Shown piece after piece: positions 33,774 to 43,415 of a DNA stretch of 64,000 nucleotides. Made by a program: the position numbers and the translations under genes. The notes below the pieces were generated by a model. The model saw only the letters and a program-made list of their open reading frames with translations. It was not told the origin of the DNA and did not search any database. The first letter of the stretch is position 1. Each line of letters begins with the position of its first letter. The stretch comes from Ctenosaura bakeri (taxonomy: Eukaryota; Chordata; Lepidosauria; Squamata; Iguanidae). Location: positions 225,328-289,327 of the forward strand of contig CAOLHI010002118.1 of NCBI GenBank assembly GCA_948474755.1. The letters run 5' to 3'.

Positions 33774-34235
33774 TCAGTCGGGGCGTTGAGGAACATCAGC
33801 CGGCGAAGAAGTCAGCGAAGGTGCCCTCTTCAGCAAACTGGAATGAAAAACAGGATGAATAGCCTTGAGGGAAGAAGGGAGATCTAGTTCAAAAGAGACA
33901 TCATTAATAGCCCTTTTCACAGGAAAAGGTCCGAGAAAACGAGGGGAAAGTTTTTTAGACGGAGAAGGAGAGGAAATGTTCTTAGAAGAAAGGAAAACCA
34001 AATCCCCGGGCTGGTAAAGGGGATTAGGCTGCCGTTTACGGTCAGCGAAACGTTTGTGGGAAGCTTTAGCGGATGCTATAGCATCTGAGACGGATTGCCA
34101 AATGCCAGAAAATTTAGAGACCCAAGCAGAAACAGAAGGAGGAGCGGAGGAAGAGAGGGAGAGGGGGGGGAAAGGAGAAGGAAGGAAGCCGTAAACTATT
34201 TCAAAGGGGGGTTTCCCAGTAGAGGTATGAACCCG
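33774..34235 (-). pseudogene. Integrase C-terminal part, out of frame with the main ORF
   Basis: This frame continues the integrase homology after the main reading frame goes astray near 34232. It carries TSTGKPPFEIVYG, a long serine/proline-rich spacer, then YQPGDLVFLSSKN and the GPF-type module (FLGPFPVKRAINDVSFEL), ending with HPVFHSSLLKRAP and a stop at 33774. The break lies in a short C run (34232-34234, plus strand) and looks like a one-base change. In sushi-type elements a chromodomain would follow. Here only about 115 bases separate the stop from the LTR, so it is absent. An ATG-started frame to 34373 exists but its first part is not integrase. Confidence 0.85.
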
Positions 34236-37200
34236 CAGAATTGATGGCAAACTCAGCGAACGGAAGGAGCGGAGCCCAATCATTCTGGTTCTCAGAAACA
34301 AAACACCTAAGAAATTGTTCAAGAGATTTGTTAACACGCTCAGATTGGCCATCTGTTTGAGGGTGATAAGCACTGCTGAGTTTCTGAGTGACTCCCAGGG
34401 TTTTCAGTAGACAAGTCCAAAACTTGGAAGTGAAAATTGGATCCCTGTCCGAAATGATCACCAAAGGTAGTCCGTGAAGTTTCCATACATGATTAACGAA
34501 CAGATCAGCCAGCTGGTCAGCACGGGGTAGTTTCTTTAGAGGCACAAAATGACATTGCTTGGAAAAGTGATCAGTAACAACCCAAATAACATGAAAGCCG
34601 TGTGAAGAGGGAAGAGACATGATAAAATCCCATGCGATGACCGACCAGGGGCTAGCAGGCGCAGGCAGAGGTTGCAGGAGCCCTTGAGGTTTAGATGTGG
34701 GCGATTTAGAAACGTTGCAAGTGGCACACTGCTTAATGTAAGTTTGCACGGAGGGGTTTAATCCAGGCCACCAAAAAAGGCGGCGAATCGCATGCAATGT
34801 CTTCAAAAACCCAAAATGTCCAGCGGGTTTGGAATCATGATAACGATGAAGTACCTGCTCGCGGGCAGCAGGGGGAACGTAGACCTTGGTGCCATAAAAG
34901 GGGAGATTGTCAACCCATTCTATTTTATCCTTGTTTGCCGGTAGCCAGGAGTCTGCATGCGCTGCATGAATGATAGCATCGCGGAGAGCGGAGTCACAAA
35001 GAGAGGAGGCAGAAAGCCTTGTCTTTGCTAATGCACGAGTAGTCACTTGAGAAGCCAGAGAGGAGGCAGGAAACAAGGTATTGGAGTGGGAGGACGTAGC
35101 AGGGGATTCCGCAAAACAGGGAAGTCGAGAGAGAGGGTCCGCCAGTTGGTTAGTTCGGCCAGGTTTGAAAACAATTTTAAATCGGAATCTCTGGAAAAAT
35201 TCAGCCCATCTCGCCTGCTTAGGGGAGAGTTTCTTAGCCGACTGTAAGGCTTGCAAATTCCTATGATCAGTCCAAACTTCAAAGGGGAGTCGAGCCCCTT
35301 CAAGCAAGTGACGCCAAGAGGACAGCACAAAATGGATAGCCTTGGCTTCTTTCTCCCAAATAGGCCAATTAGCTTGTTGAGGGGAAAATTTCTTTGAAAT
35401 GAAAGCACAAGGCCTGAGTGCTCCTGTGGTGTCATGTTGTAAAAGAACGGCTGCCATGGCAAAGTCCGAAGCATCCGTTTGCACAATGAATTGCTTACAA
35501 CTGTCGGGAAAAAGGAGTAAGGGCTCAGACGTAAATTTAGATTTCAAATGGTCAAATGCCGATTGACACTCAGGCGACCAACAAAGTCTATGCGCCTTGC
35601 CCGCAGTGGATCCTTTAGGTTTCCGTAGAAGGTTGGTGAGTGGAAGCGTTATGGCAGCAAAATCCTCAATAAAGTTCCGGTAGAAGTTCGCAAAACCAAG
35701 AAATTGCTGCAGTTGCTTCACAGTTTTAGGGACGGGCCATTGCAAAATGGAGATAATCTTCGAAGGGTCCATTTTAAGTGAACAATCTTGAATCCTATAT
35801 CCCAAGTAATCAAAAGTTTGGGTGTCAAATTGGCATTTAGATAGATTAACCACGAGGTTGTTATCTATAAGCCTTCGTAACACTTCACGTACCAAGGACA
35901 CATGAGATTCCATGGAATCTGCGTAAATTAAAATGTCATCCAGATAAATCAGAACCCCCTGATACAACAAGTCATGGAAAATGGTGTTCAAAAACATTTG
36001 GAACACAGATGGCCCCGATTGTAAGCCAAAGGGAAGAACCGTCCATTTAAAGTTACCTAGAGGAGTTGCAAAGGTGGTGAGCCACTCAGAGTCCGGGTCC
36101 ATTCTAATCCTATGAAAAGCCTCTTTAAGATCAAGTTTGGTGAAATATTTTCCTTGAACAAGATGGTCCAAAACAGTCCGTATCAGAGGTATGGGATAAC
36201 AATTGGAGGAAATAACCTGGTTAATAGCAGAGTAGTTAACTATCAGTCTCGGATCCGCGCTGGGATCTTTTCTCTTTCGGAAGAAGACAGGACTCGCCGT
36301 GGGGGCTGTAGAGGGCTTGATAAAGCCGCGAGTCAAGTTTTTATTTAGGAACTTCTTGAGAGCAAGGAGTTCTTTTTGGCTCATGGGATAAATTTTCGGT
36401 TTAGGCAGGGTGGCCCCGTCAACTAATTCCAGTTTACAGTCAAAGTCCGTGTGGGGAGGCAATTTGTCAGCCTCCCTTTCGTGGAAAGCCTTTTGGAAGT
36501 CTCGGTAGTGTGAAGGAATTTGTTGCAATTCTTCATGGGGAATAGAAAAGTTTTCATCTGAAGAGGACATAGTGCCAGCAGTCCAGTTTATCTGGGGGTT
36601 ATATTCACGAAGCCAATCGATTCCCAAGACCAATTTGAACTGCATCGCCTTGGGAACTAGAAATCGCATGCTGTAATTGTTTTTGTCCATTTGAAATGAG
36701 ATGGGCTTAGTGATTTTACTAATTACTCCCCCAGTCATTGAGGTCCCATCCATTTGCGTTAAATTGATGGGGCGTTCCAAGGGCTCATAAAGAGTTTTCA
36801 ATTTTTTGGCCAATTTGGGGTGTAACAAACTTCTGGAGCAGCCAGAGTCAATTAATGCCCTATGTACATGCAAAGTCCCATCGCTGCCACTAATCGCAAC
36901 CGTGGCGTAGAAATGGGGAATTTTAGGAGTACCTACAGATGTTCCCGCCGCTTGCCAGTCATCGCAGTCAGGTTTAGAATCTCCATCTATGTCAGATGAG
37001 GACGAAGAGGTGGTTTCATCATCGGGATCGGAGTCTCCTGTCGCTGCTGCAGGGTCCTTAGAAGTGCGTCTAAGTGGTTGTTTGGCGGCCGCTGTCTGAT
37101 GTGTGAATTCTATATTCTTTGGGTCTGCTCGTGCTCCCTTAGTCCCAGTCGGAGCTTGGTTTCCGCGGCAGGTGTTGGCAAGGTGGCCCGGTTTTCCACA

Positions 37201-38253
37201 GTTAAAGCACATGCCCAAACGGAGACGTTTGTTCCGTTCCTCAGCATTGAGGACGATGGGACCGCGAGGTTGTCGTTTTGGCACGTCTTGTCTTTGTCGG
37301 TTCAGTTGAACAGTCTGGGTTATGCCTTCCATTTCAGTAGCTAGTCTGACCCAACCTAGCAGGGTCTGTGGATTGGCCTGCATTAAGCACCCGTGTAGAA
37401 TATCAGGATTTAGTCCATCTTTGTATAACTCAATTAGAATTTCATCACTCCACGGGACTTTGGTGGCCAGGTTTCTAAATTCACGGGAATACGTCCCCAC
37501 ATCGTTCCTGCCTTGTTTCATTCGTTTCAGTTGATATTTGGTGTTTTCCAATAAATGGGGGTCTTCAAAGCGTTCCCGCAGATGGTTCATGAAGAGCTGC
37601 AGATTTTCAGTTTCGGGGGCGCGGGAGTCATATAGGTTCGCTACCCAGTCTGCTGCCAGTCCTTTCATCCTCTGGCTTAGGTATCGAATTCGGTCCGCAT
37701 CATCCCGAAATAGATGACCGTGATCAATCATGAAATTGTTTGCCATAGTCAAAAAAAAAGAGAGTTTCTCCCCCTTCCCGTTGAAGGTCGCTTTCAGGTC
37801 TCCCACATTTCTGAGTAACAGTGGCGCTGGCGTGTGCCCTGTTGGTTGCTGGGGCGGACCAGGGGTGCCTGCCGCCGAGACAGCCGCTCGTGGTTCTCCT
37901 CCTGGTGATCTCCCTGTCTGCGAGGGACGGATGCGCATCTCGCGTAGCATGGTCTTGAGTTCGAGTATCTCCTCATCTTTTCTTTCCAGTTCGGTTTCCA
38001 TTTGCTTTATCTCCTCCAAAAGGGATAGGTCTTTTGCTGATGTATCCCATCTAGCAGCCCTTCTGCGTTGTCTCAACGACGTATGTGGCTTTTCTCCCCA
38101 GATCCAGGTTTGGCCGCTTGTGGGGGTTTCCATAGCCTCGGTCAGGCGCAATTTTGTCTTGGTATCCAGGGGCACTTCAGTTTCTGTAGCTCCATCAGAT
38201 TCTGCAGATCCTTGCTCTTCTTCAGTAATCGACTGGTCCAGCAATTGGTGCAT
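34201..38253 (-). CDS. gag-pol: Gag-Pol polyprotein of Ty3/Gypsy element (integrase end broken)
   Basis: A single 1350-codon frame starting 25 bases inside the 5' LTR. Gag: an acidic N-terminus, a likely coiled coil (residues 78-108), the capsid-like region (about 145-320) and one CCHC knuckle (C349, C352, H357, C362). Protease: D469-S-G. RT: catalytic D708 and YLDD at 770-773. RNase H: D927 and D996. Integrase: HHCC (H1139, H1146, C1176, C1179) and D1209, D1269, E1305, with spacing x59 and x35. All visible catalytic residues are intact. Gag and Pol are fused without a frameshift, as in Tf1. The last 12 or so residues are out of frame and the polyprotein stops at 34201, before the end of integrase. 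It would act in cytoplasmic particles that copy the RNA into DNA. Confidence 0.96.
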   Translation of the reverse strand: MHQLLDQSITEEEQGSAESDGATETEVPLDTKTKLRLTEAMETPTSGQTWIWGEKPHTSLRQRRRAARWDTSAKDLSLLEEIKQMETELERKDEEILELKTMLREMRIRPSQTGRSPGGEPRAAVSAAGTPGPPQQPTGHTPAPLLLRNVGDLKATFNGKGEKLSFFLTMANNFMIDHGHLFRDDADRIRYLSQRMKGLAADWVANLYDSRAPETENLQLFMNHLRERFEDPHLLENTKYQLKRMKQGRNDVGTYSREFRNLATKVPWSDEILIELYKDGLNPDILHGCLMQANPQTLLGWVRLATEMEGITQTVQLNRQRQDVPKRQPRGPIVLNAEERNKRLRLGMCFNCGKPGHLANTCRGNQAPTGTKGARADPKNIEFTHQTAAAKQPLRRTSKDPAAATGDSDPDDETTSSSSSDIDGDSKPDCDDWQAAGTSVGTPKIPHFYATVAISGSDGTLHVHRALIDSGCSRSLLHPKLAKKLKTLYEPLERPINLTQMDGTSMTGGVISKITKPISFQMDKNNYSMRFLVPKAMQFKLVLGIDWLREYNPQINWTAGTMSSSDENFSIPHEELQQIPSHYRDFQKAFHEREADKLPPHTDFDCKLELVDGATLPKPKIYPMSQKELLALKKFLNKNLTRGFIKPSTAPTASPVFFRKRKDPSADPRLIVNYSAINQVISSNCYPIPLIRTVLDHLVQGKYFTKLDLKEAFHRIRMDPDSEWLTTFATPLGNFKWTVLPFGLQSGPSVFQMFLNTIFHDLLYQGVLIYLDDILIYADSMESHVSLVREVLRRLIDNNLVVNLSKCQFDTQTFDYLGYRIQDCSLKMDPSKIISILQWPVPKTVKQLQQFLGFANFYRNFIEDFAAITLPLTNLLRKPKGSTAGKAHRLCWSPECQSAFDHLKSKFTSEPLLLFPDSCKQFIVQTDASDFAMAAVLLQHDTTGALRPCAFISKKFSPQQANWPIWEKEAKAIHFVLSSWRHLLEGARLPFEVWTDHRNLQALQSAKKLSPKQARWAEFFQRFRFKIVFKPGRTNQLADPLSRLPCFAESPATSSHSNTLFPASSLASQVTTRALAKTRLSASSLCDSALRDAIIHAAHADSWLPANKDKIEWVDNLPFYGTKVYVPPAAREQVLHRYHDSKPAGHFGFLKTLHAIRRLFWWPGLNPSVQTYIKQCATCNVSKSPTSKPQGLLQPLPAPASPWSVIAWDFIMSLPSSHGFHVIWVVTDHFSKQCHFVPLKKLPRADQLADLFVNHVWKLHGLPLVIISDRDPIFTSKFWTCLLKTLGVTQKLSSAYHPQTDGQSERVNKSLEQFLRCFVSENQNDWAPLLPFAEFAINSAGSYLYWETPL

Positions 38254-38264
38254 TTTTTGAAAGG

Positions 38265-38277
38265 ATTCTCGAGCTTT
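38265..38277 (-). promoter_or_regulatory. Putative self-priming primer-binding site
   Basis: One base inside the 5' LTR the element strand reads AAAGCTCGAGAAT. There is no TGG start, so a tRNA 3' CCA end would not pair. The 13 bases are the exact reverse complement of ATTCTCGAGCTTT inside the LTR (plus-strand 38367-38379). If the transcript starts there, its own 5' end can fold back as the primer, as in Tf1. CTCGAG is itself a palindrome, so seven of the 13 matches are informative. Confidence 0.7.
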
Positions 38278-38278
38278 C

Positions 38279-38584
38279 TGTCAGGAACAGATTCACTCTT
38301 ACACGGATCAACAAACTTAATAGAAGATTTATTGTAACATAGTAAGGGATGCTGTCTTCAGACGTTAAAGCTCGAGAATGGAACATTTTCCCCCCACCTT
38401 ACACTTTAACAGACAGTTTCTCCTAAGATAGTTGTAAAAGAACGAACGTCATCATGCCAAACGGTTCCTTTGAAATTCCAGCCAGAAGGAATGGTTGGCG
38501 CCTGGGAATAGCTAACAGCCTACTATCACTATTTCCTCAGTCTACTGCTATCCTAAAACAATAAAACATGGAGGACTCCCGACA
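38279..38584 (-). repeat. 5' LTR of the Ty3/Gypsy element
   Basis: 306 bp with A at plus-strand 38385 as the only difference from the 3' LTR. The promoter, in U3, has no canonical TATA. The inferred RNA start is near 38379, giving a leader of about 126 bases to the ATG at 38253. Confidence 0.97.
38367..38379 (-). promoter_or_regulatory. LTR segment complementary to the primer site; inferred RNA start
   Basis: Element-sense ATTCTCGAGCTTT. It pairs with the site at 38265-38277 over 13 bases. The same segment is at 33441-33453 in the 3' LTR. AATAAA lies about 45 bases further on, so an R region starting here is plausible. Confidence 0.6.
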
Positions 38585-39372
38585 AAAAGGCTGGCCAAAC
38601 ATGTGCATTGCAAATAAGGTCAAATGAGATTTTCAGGCATAGCTAGGTGATAGTCAGAAATCACCAGAAACATCCAGCAATAATGGGCTTGCAGTTCCCC
38701 ACTGATGACTCAACATCTGAGAGACAATAGCATCTGCAAGATTCCCACAAGATGACTGATTGTCTTGACTCCTCTCCCTCTGACCAAGCAAGCTTCTTTT
38801 TTGTCTCTGCACCTGTCTGGCAATTACCAAGCTATCAAGGCTGCCATTAGCCCTTTGTCATCTAACACTAAACCCATTAGCCCATTCTGGACTCCATTGT
38901 TTATTCTGCCAGAAATCCATTCACCTTCACCCTCCAGGCAGAAAAAACATATTTAAACCCCAGTTTTTGGCCAGTCAGCTCACAGTACACCAATTGCTGG
39001 TCGCCACTCTGATTTGCAATTACATCTAAGCCACATTGCTGCTTCTTTGCTGCTCTTATGGATTGGTAAATATCACCCATTTCAACCTGAAATCTTGCTA
39101 TCCAAAACTTTCCTCCCTTTTCCTTCAATTAGCCATGTGTGATTATGTGACTGCTTTGTGTGTGTGATTGCAATTCCCCCAGTAAAACACGTTAAGCTTC
39201 CTTTTGGATCTCTGGCTGGTTCTTCACTAGTACCAGGAGACATTGGTGTAAAAGATCTCATCATGTTACCCCCGTTTCACAGGCCTCCTCTTTGAGCTAA
39301 TATTCCCCACTGTTTCATGGTGGGACTGGCATCACGAGTGGACCCCTGAGCCACCCATGTTTTTGGGTAACA

Positions 39373-39418
39373 CTAGGTTTCCTCCAACAGTCAAACTTCT
39401 GCACCATGCTGGCTCTCT
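39373..39418 (-). mobile_element. tRNA-like head of the split SINE
   Basis: After the second CTAG, 'ctccaacagtcaaacttctg' and 'caccatgctggctctct' complete the SINE begun at 33024-33209. On the minus strand this is the 5' head 'ccagcatggtg'. Confidence 0.75.
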
Positions 39419-40159
39419 ATTCAGCACCCACACATCTATAACGTGGTGAAGGTATCTAGTGGCTGGTCCATGCTGGCAAACAATCAGTAGCCATGGGCAC
39501 TTGTTGTAATTATTGTTCTGATGTGTTCTACATTGCTTTGGCATTTTTTACAGAAATATAGTACAAAATACTTCAAACAAAGTAAATACCTTAACATTTG
39601 ATTTACAGATTCTTTGGTATATGTTGTGTACCAGCCATGAAAGAAACCTTAGGGGCACTGGATTAAAGTATCTTTCGTATTGTAAGATCATAGAATACAG
39701 TTTAGAATTGTTTTTTTCTATTTTCTGTTTTCCTCTATTCACCTTTCAGGAGGAATCAAAAATAACCAGTGGATTGGCTGGGTTTCTCTACAAGACATCA
39801 TTATGCACAAAGGTTACTCAGCACAGAAGATTATCTATGATGTTATCCACTGAAGCCGAGATTATCCTGAGAAACTGACACTTTTGAAAAAAACACAACA
39901 ACACGGAGCATGAAGGGAAAGGATAACGCCTTTATCATGCTTGAGAGAAAGTCACCAGAGTTTCTAGACTTGAAACATTCAGAAAGATTATGATGTTCTA
40001 AAATCAATAAAAGTGATGACTCCCTTCCCTCTTTTTTCCTCCTTTATTTTGTATTAAATCTGTGATCAAATGGGGTTAGATATGTTTTAAAAGCAGACCA
40101 GAATGTAATCTGCAGGTATCCATTTGCTCCCTATGGCCTACACAATTTCAGTATGAATA
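39419..40159 (+). other. Unannotated stretch with a candidate terminal exon
   Basis: A T/C-rich run ending 'cacctttcag' at 39740-39749 is a strong-looking splice acceptor, and AATAAA lies at 40006-40011, followed by a T-rich region. The intervening sequence holds a short open frame ending near 39878. No protein family is recognised. It could be the last exon of a non-coding or unknown transcript, or chance. Confidence 0.3.
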
Positions 40160-40535
40160 GCATGTCCCACAATTGCTCCTATTTGGCAGAGTCAGTTCCA
40201 ATTAATCTTTTGCTTTCCCTCCTTTTTAGCTGCTTTTAAAATGTCCTAGTTTTTCTTTCCTCCTCTCACTTCCCCCATTTATCCCATCCAATTGCTGCAA
40301 ACTTAATTCAAAGTACAAAAGTAGTCTGCGTTCAATTAACTCACAAGGGAGGAGAGGAGAGAAGAGGACAAAATCTTGCCCTTCCCAGTAGGCTCAGGCC
40401 AAAGTAAACTGCTGCAAGCTCTCTTAACTTGTTTTCTTCTTCAATAATATTTGCCATTTTGACTACACTCTGATGTGGCTTGGCCACATGTGTCCTGGTT
40501 TTCATCTGTGAAACACTGGAGGATATGGGTTATAT
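40160..40535 (+). repeat. Unclassified dispersed repeat, copy 4
   Basis: It begins near 'ttggcagagtcagttccaat', has 'agctgcttttaaaatgtcct' and 'cttcccagtaggctcaggc', and ends near 'aacactggaggatatgggt'. It has the same orientation as the other three copies. Confidence 0.75.
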
Positions 40536-41615
40536 CCACAAAAGCAGGATAGGTGCTGCCACCATGATTCTCCATGCATTCAATACCCTTTCAATCAGCT
40601 ACTGAAATGGAATGTAGATATATATCATCAACATACTCTCAGAATCTCTGCTCAGTTTCAGTTTGACCCAATTCTGTTTGTCTGAGTTTCAGTTTGACCT
40701 AATTTCATATCAGATTGTAATACTTTTCCCCCTTTCTTTTTCCATGGAAATCTGGGTTTTGTTTTCTGTACTTGTTTTTACATTGTGCCTGGTATGTAGT
40801 TATACGTGTGTGTGTGTATTGCTAATTATATATTAGTTTTACTAATATACTTTCACATTTTCCAAGTGACTGATACATGTTTGTGCACATTTTCCAAGTT
40901 CACACATTTTAGTCGCTCTCATATTTTCAAGATATACATATTTTTAAGCATATTTTTAATTTTCTGAAATAATCTATGGGCTTTAACAATTCACAGATTT
41001 TTGAGGCACATGAGCAATGTCTGATAGCCAGTCTTAGAAAATGAAAAATTTATCTATCATAGGAAAATGCAAACTCAGTAAATTTCTTATTCCTCCCTAA
41101 GTTTGGTAAGAAATGCTTGGAAGTACTAGAACGAGTTATGGCTATTTCGTTACTTGTAGTATTTTTTTCCCCCTTAGGTAAAGTGTAACTACATGAAATT
41201 GTGATTGGAAGTTACTGAGAGGTAGCACCAATACTTTTGCAGTGTAACACAAACTGGAGAGTGGGGGTGATAATATATTTCAGGCCCCCATTTTGGCTGC
41301 TTTAGGCCTAAGAGGGGTCTGTTTCCAAACCAGGAACTGAACCAGAACTCACTTCTTGTTTTGAAAATCCCAAACATTCCAGGTGCTTCAGAACATGACA
41401 AAATTGTCTCCAGCACTTCTCAGAGGGTGGGAGGTATTTTGGTTTTAAAACAGTTTACATTTTAAAATTCTAAATTCTTTTAAAATGTTCCCCTTTTTCT
41501 GTGCAAAGGAGGCAATAGAGAGAATGACAAAAACAGCCTTGAGGGCTGCATGTTGCTCAGAGACAGCATTTTGCTCACTGCTGTCTAACAAAAACCTCAT
41601 GTTTCTGTAGTAAAT
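40536..41615. other. Unannotated stretch
   Basis: AT-rich and without recognisable elements or genes. A small GT run lies at 40806-40818. Confidence 0.5.
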
Positions 41616-41618
41616 TAT

Positions 41619-42040
41619 GGCCATTTCCGCATTAGTATTTTAAAATGGTGCAGAGCGACCTCCAATGGAGGTCTTCTGCACCATAGAGTGGACTGGGGTG
41701 GACTACTTTTTGTAGTTCCACACCTCAATCCACGCAGGAACGACCGGAACTGGTCGCACGGTGTGTTCTTTAAAAACCTCTTTTTAGAGGTTTTTAAAAA
41801 ACACAGAGTGGGCAACCCCGTGCCAGTCCGTTGCCCAGCTCCGAAGCAGATTTGTAGGCGCACGCTTCTGCTTGGCGAGCTTCTCCGGTTGGTGGAGAGC
41901 CACCATTTGGGACACCGGAGGACTGCGGAGCAGCAAGCTCGCATTGCTCCGCGTGGCGATGGACTCGCCCAGCCACTGGTAAGCTCTGTTTTTGGGTGTT
42001 TTCGGGCATTTCCCCCCGCCCCCAACATGCAGAAAGGGCC
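41619..42040. mobile_element. GGCC-ended MITE, about 420 bp
   Basis: It starts ggccatttccgcattag and ends cagaaagggcc, with TAT on the left and TAA on the right as a likely mutated three-base duplication. Inside are strong hairpins, for example ctttaaaaacctct / agaggtttttaaa. The GC-rich centre is unlike that of the element at 44837, so only the ends are shared. It encodes nothing convincing despite a 137-codon frame. Confidence 0.8.
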
Positions 42041-42224
42041 TAAGTCTTCATTCAGGTAATTCTTAGAAGATGCCCTCAGTCTTTTCTGAACCCAGAATTT
42101 AGACCCTAATCCTGTTGAGATGCTACTCTAGCATAAAAATCATTGTAGCAGGGGTTACAATTTCTCAAATTAATATCCTCTCAGTATAGTGTCAATATCC
42201 AGATACAGAACTACACCACACTAA

Positions 42225-42393
42225 GGCCATTTCCACACTAGCCTGTTATGGCACTATGATTCTACTTTCAACATCCTATGGAATCCTGGGATTTGCAGTT
42301 TCAGGAGGGGCCAGCGAAATTGCAAACCCCAGGATTCCACAGGATGTTGAAAGTAGAATCGTAGCGCTATAACAGGCTAGTGTGGAAATGGCC
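42225..42393. mobile_element. Palindromic MITE, near-perfect foldback
   Basis: It starts ggccatttccacactagcc and its right end inverted reads the same up to ggccatttccacactagcc. The arms are about 75 bases with few mismatches. Flanks TAA (42222-42224) and TGA (42394-42396) fit a three-base duplication with one change. Confidence 0.9.
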
Positions 42394-42396
42394 TGA

Positions 42397-43415
42397 GTTA
42401 TATGTCATTTCACGCTTCATGGTGAGCAGGGAGGATTGGAGATGGTCTTCCTGGACTCTTACATACCTGGATACAAAAGGGTAAGTTCTGTGCTGAGATC
42501 TGCAGGACTCTTCCATGAGTCTTTGTAGTCAGTGTGCATTTGTTCAGGGGGGTTGGGGAAGAGTTGCCAGATGCTTCTCCTATTCTGACTGCTTATCATG
42601 AAGCACAAAATGCCTGCATGAGATAGCTTTGGGGCTTTACATTAAGACAAGGATTCCAGCCATTGTGTTAGTGCTGTTCCTAGTACAGCCAATTTTTCTT
42701 CACACATGCACAACCCTCTCTTTCCCTCTGTTTTGATTTGGTCAGAGAGAATCTGACAGCTGTGTAACTGGTGAGCTCAAGGCCATGATGCCTGTTGTGC
42801 AATCAGTTGTATAAATGCCAGGTGCAGCATAACACTACTGGCAAAAATTTTTGTTACTGTAAGAGTCTATAGGTTGTTGGGGTTAGTATGCCTCAATCTC
42901 CCTGGACAGATATTGCAATGTATCACATGTAATAATTTATTCTTTTAAGATAATACTTGAGAATAACTCGCCTTTCATTCTTTACTCTGAACCATCTTGA
43001 CGTATAAAAAAATATTTAAAAGCCAGAGTTTCAATCATAGCATAACATCAATATACAGAGATGACAACTTAACAAGAATACCTTTTCATGTAAGTATTTG
43101 TCATATAGCCCTATTCAGGTGTTACTTGTATTGCTTTCTTCATATGAACAGAGCAGCTTCTAGCCCTGGCTGCTTTATCCACGTGTTATCTTTTTTTCAA
43201 GGTTTCTCTTTCTTCTGTTTCTTTCACATGAACAGGAACCCTCTCTTCTATACTCACTCTGCTTTCCATGGGAGAAAAATGCCAAATGAAGGGTGGGACA
43301 AGCTTCTACACTTCCCCCACAATAAAGATGGTAGAGTGACTAACACCTGAAATGGGTTTGCTCTCTTCTTCAGCCTGTATATTGGATTTTGCTGTCTCAA
43401 AGTGCCCTTTCAGTG
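42397..43415. other. Unannotated stretch
   Basis: A 117-codon frame at 42997-43350 has no recognisable domain. Nothing else is seen. Confidence 0.5.

Larger units (their letters stand above)
33353..38584 (-). mobile_element. Nearly intact Ty3/Gypsy LTR retrotransposon (Tf1/sushi-like)
   Basis: A complete 5,232-bp element on the minus strand. Two 306-bp LTRs (TGTCGGGAG...TGACA in element sense) flank one long Gag-Pol frame, with AAAAG duplicated on both sides (33348-33352, 38585-38589). The LTRs differ at one position only (33459 versus 38385). The domain order Gag, protease, RT, RNase H, integrase is that of Ty3/Gypsy. The single fused frame and the self-complementary primer site point to the Tf1/sushi group. 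A frame break near 34.23 kb disrupts integrase in this copy. No chromodomain and no envelope gene are present. Confidence 0.95.
33210..39372 (+). repeat. ERV-type solo LTR (copy A) carrying the nested Ty3 element
   Basis: The outer LTR runs from TGTTAGCAGG at 33210 to TTTTGGGTAACA at 39372. Its TGTTA/TAACA ends are inverted and CTAG flanks both sides (33206-33209, 39373-39376), a perfect four-base duplication. Without the 5.2-kb insertion it is about 926 bp. A second copy (B) lies at 44258. The last 110 bases, with 'tgttaccccc' and 'gagctaatattcccc', resemble the U5 of the LTRs at 14045 and 19975. It has a TATA-like atttaaac near 38951. Confidence 0.85.

Noticed and set aside
37730..38260. 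A 176-codon plus-strand frame opposite Gag
   Set aside because: It is the antisense shadow of the gag region, without motifs of its own; other plus-strand frames at 35047-37534 are the same.
41615..42028. A 137-codon minus-strand frame
   Set aside because: It lies almost exactly within the MITE at 41619-42040 and has no recognisable domain.
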